Shown here piece after piece: positions 62,569 to 64,000 of a stretch of DNA of 64,000 nt. The notes beneath the pieces were generated by a model that saw nothing but the letters and a program-made list of their open reading frames with translations, did not search any database and was not told where the DNA came from. Each line of letters begins with the position of its first letter. Position 1 is the first letter of the stretch. The position numbers and the translations under genes were made by a program. Origin of the DNA: an uncultured Bacteroidales bacterium (GTDB taxonomy: Bacteria; Bacteroidota; Bacteroidia; Bacteroidales; Muribaculaceae); contig UQMZ01000017.1 in assembly GCA_900542185.1 (NCBI GenBank), positions 4,483-68,482 of the forward strand, written 5' to 3'.

Positions 62569-63955
62569 TCAATTGTTTATGTTCCTGATCTGCTCTTCAA
62601 AAGCATCCGGATCAAGAGATCTTTTCCGAATTTTGCTGCGGTAGGTATACACGGTGGTAAGCGAACACCGTAGGAATTCCGCTATCCTTTCGCTGTCGTA
62701 AACGCCTATGCGGATCAATGCAAGTACTCTTAATTCCGTATTGAGTCTGCTGCCCGGTTTTGGAACGATATGTTCGTCCGGACGCATTAGTCGATTCACC
62801 TTTTCCACAAAGTCCGGATAAATGTTAAGCACAGCCTCGTCGAACTTATTGTAGAAATCCTTCAGAGTCTTTTCCACAATACTGTTTTCCTTGATTTTCT
62901 TCAATAGGTCCCTGGTATTGCCTTTAACCACGAGATTGCTGAGGGTCTGCTGGTAATTTTCCAGATTTCGTATTGTAAGCGACGAATACACCATGAACAG
63001 TCCCGTGTACTCCTCCTTGATTGAGTCTGAACTTTTCAAGGCTGCATTGGTTTCCGCGAGCTTGTGGTTCACGGCTTTCAGTTCCCTGGAGACAGCCGAC
63101 AATTCTTCGTTGTGTTCATGGATTGTTTCGTTTGCCTTCCTTATTCTCCTGATTTGCTTGAGAATGAAAACAAACGCTATGGCAAGGGCTATGGAGAGCG
63201 CCGAAGACAGTATCAGCAGCCATTTCAGTCGCGTCTGCTGGGAATTCTGTTGCCTGTTATACGCAGCATCTATCACTGTCAACATTCTCGCCGACTGTGC
63301 CGTGCGCATACGTGCGGCATAAAAGTTTGCATCGTCAAAACTCTTCTGGAGATAATGCTTGGCCCGATCTATGTCTCCGTCTTTGAACAGTTCGGAGGAG
63401 AGCTCACGGAACGACATGTTTTCCTTCGTACATCCCTTTATGTCGCTGATGGCACTCAGCACAAGATATTTCTTATGATTTTCCGTATCGCCTTCCACTT
63501 TATATGCGTATGCGAGAATCGAAGCGATTATTGAATATTGGCGGCTGCCGGGTTCATATTCCGAAAGAGCATTGGTCAGCATTTTCTTGGCTTCCCGGGT
63601 CTTTCGGGCACTTATCAGGGCATTGCTGCTGTATATCACTCTATTGAACGACCCGTCCGAAGCCACCTCCGCGATAGAATCGGTATATAATTCACGCAAT
63701 TCAGCATAATCCTGGGAATATCTGGTCTCATTGCTGTATTCATTCATATACTGATATAGGTCGCAATTCACGTAATAATAATATTCCAACAGAGTTGAAT
63801 CAAGGTCCGCACGGTTAAATGACTCTATTTCATTCAGGGCATCGCCGAAAAGACCGGCATGACTCATCACATCGATTCTGCGCAGCTGCAGTTCCTGCTG
63901 TTTGCGGAGGTCCCGGGTTTTTCCGGCTAAATCTAAGGCCACGCCTATATAATAT
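62569..63955 (-). CDS. SusR-like membrane regulator (DUF6377-type), 5' end missing
   Basis: About 460 genuine residues are present and the start lies beyond the contig end. The apparent N-terminus MCIRDR is translated adapter and must be discarded. The order seen is helical TPR-like repeats in the periplasmic part, a membrane helix (WLLILSSALSIALAIAFVFIL) about 210 residues in, a coiled-coil (about IRKANETIHEHNEELSAVSRELK), and a conserved domain with YTGLFMVYSSLTIRNLENYQ. A C-terminal helix-turn-helix (LIRIGVYDSERIAEFLRCSLTTVYTYRSKIR) completes it. This architecture matches SusR-type regulators that sense maltose-range sugars in the periplasm and activate the sus operon. It lies directly upstream of SusC in the same direction, with its own terminator. 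Confidence 0.8.
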
Positions 63956-64000
63956 CTGTCTCTTATACACATCTGACGCTGCCGACGACGGAGAGAGTGT
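63956..64000. other. Illumina Nextera adapter read-through at contig end
   Basis: Positions 63956-63974 are the 19-bp Tn5 mosaic end (CTGTCTCTTATACACATCT). GACGCTGCCGACGA follows at 63975-63988, the Nextera i5-side adapter. Then come eight bases CGGAGAGA, which read as the complement of an i5 index (TCTCTCCG), and GTGT, the start of the P5-side sequence. This is library sequence and not genome. Confidence 0.97.

Noticed and set aside
63955..63972. Start codon and first residues MCIRDR of the SusR-like protein
   Set aside because: These bases are Nextera adapter, so the real start is off the contig.
1..64000. CRISPR arrays, insertion sequences, phage genes or integrase sites
   Set aside because: No regularly spaced direct repeats of CRISPR type, no transposase, integrase or phage structural gene was found on either strand. 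The tandem repeats at 24934 and the AT palindromes are too short or irregular to qualify.

Overview
The window looks like a draft contig from a gut-type Bacteroidales. Many genes are preceded by the Bacteroidota promoter pattern TTTG - about 20 bp - TAnnTTTG. It carries two SusC/SusD systems, a hybrid two-component sensor and a lysS-gpsA-pgi cluster. Fairly high GC and the gene set suggest Muribaculaceae, but that family call is inference. The last 45 bases are Illumina Nextera adapter rather than genome, so the window end is a contig end.

Layout. 1-27.6 kb is mostly core genome: the end of an unrecognised zinc-ribbon gene, a PurF-like protein, a lipid-linked glycan flippase, ruvB, pheT, yebC, a glycosyltransferase with a double LAB_N membrane protein, a secreted propeller-like protein, tRNA-Arg(CCT), yceD-rpmF-fabH-era-der, a DAHP synthase/chorismate mutase fusion, recA, lysS-gpsA-pgi, and two surface or periplasmic lipoproteins. 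Between them lie AT-rich palindromic repeats, a 9-bp periodic G-run tract, a candidate structured RNA and a 30-codon gene with an unusually strong ribosome binding site.

28-52.6 kb is a polysaccharide utilisation locus (PUL) on the + strand, flanked by a divergent 1306-residue hybrid sensor (HTCS). It holds five S1-type sulfatases, a clan-A-like glycosidase, a GH10 protein, SusC/SusD, a GH3 enzyme and a secreted protein, and ends with an anaerobic sulfatase-maturating radical SAM enzyme. All five sulfatases have Ser, not Cys, at the formylglycine position, which fits oxygen-independent maturation by that enzyme. The GH set with several sulfatase types points to a sulfated glycan, possibly with a beta-xylan-like backbone. 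The substrate is not proven.

52.6-64 kb is a second PUL on the - strand: SusC, SusD, a lipoprotein with three starch-binding repeats, GH13 and GH97, behind a SusR-like membrane regulator. This is a compact starch/alpha-glucan system. The two PULs meet tail to tail at about 52.6 kb, with their regulators at the outer edges.
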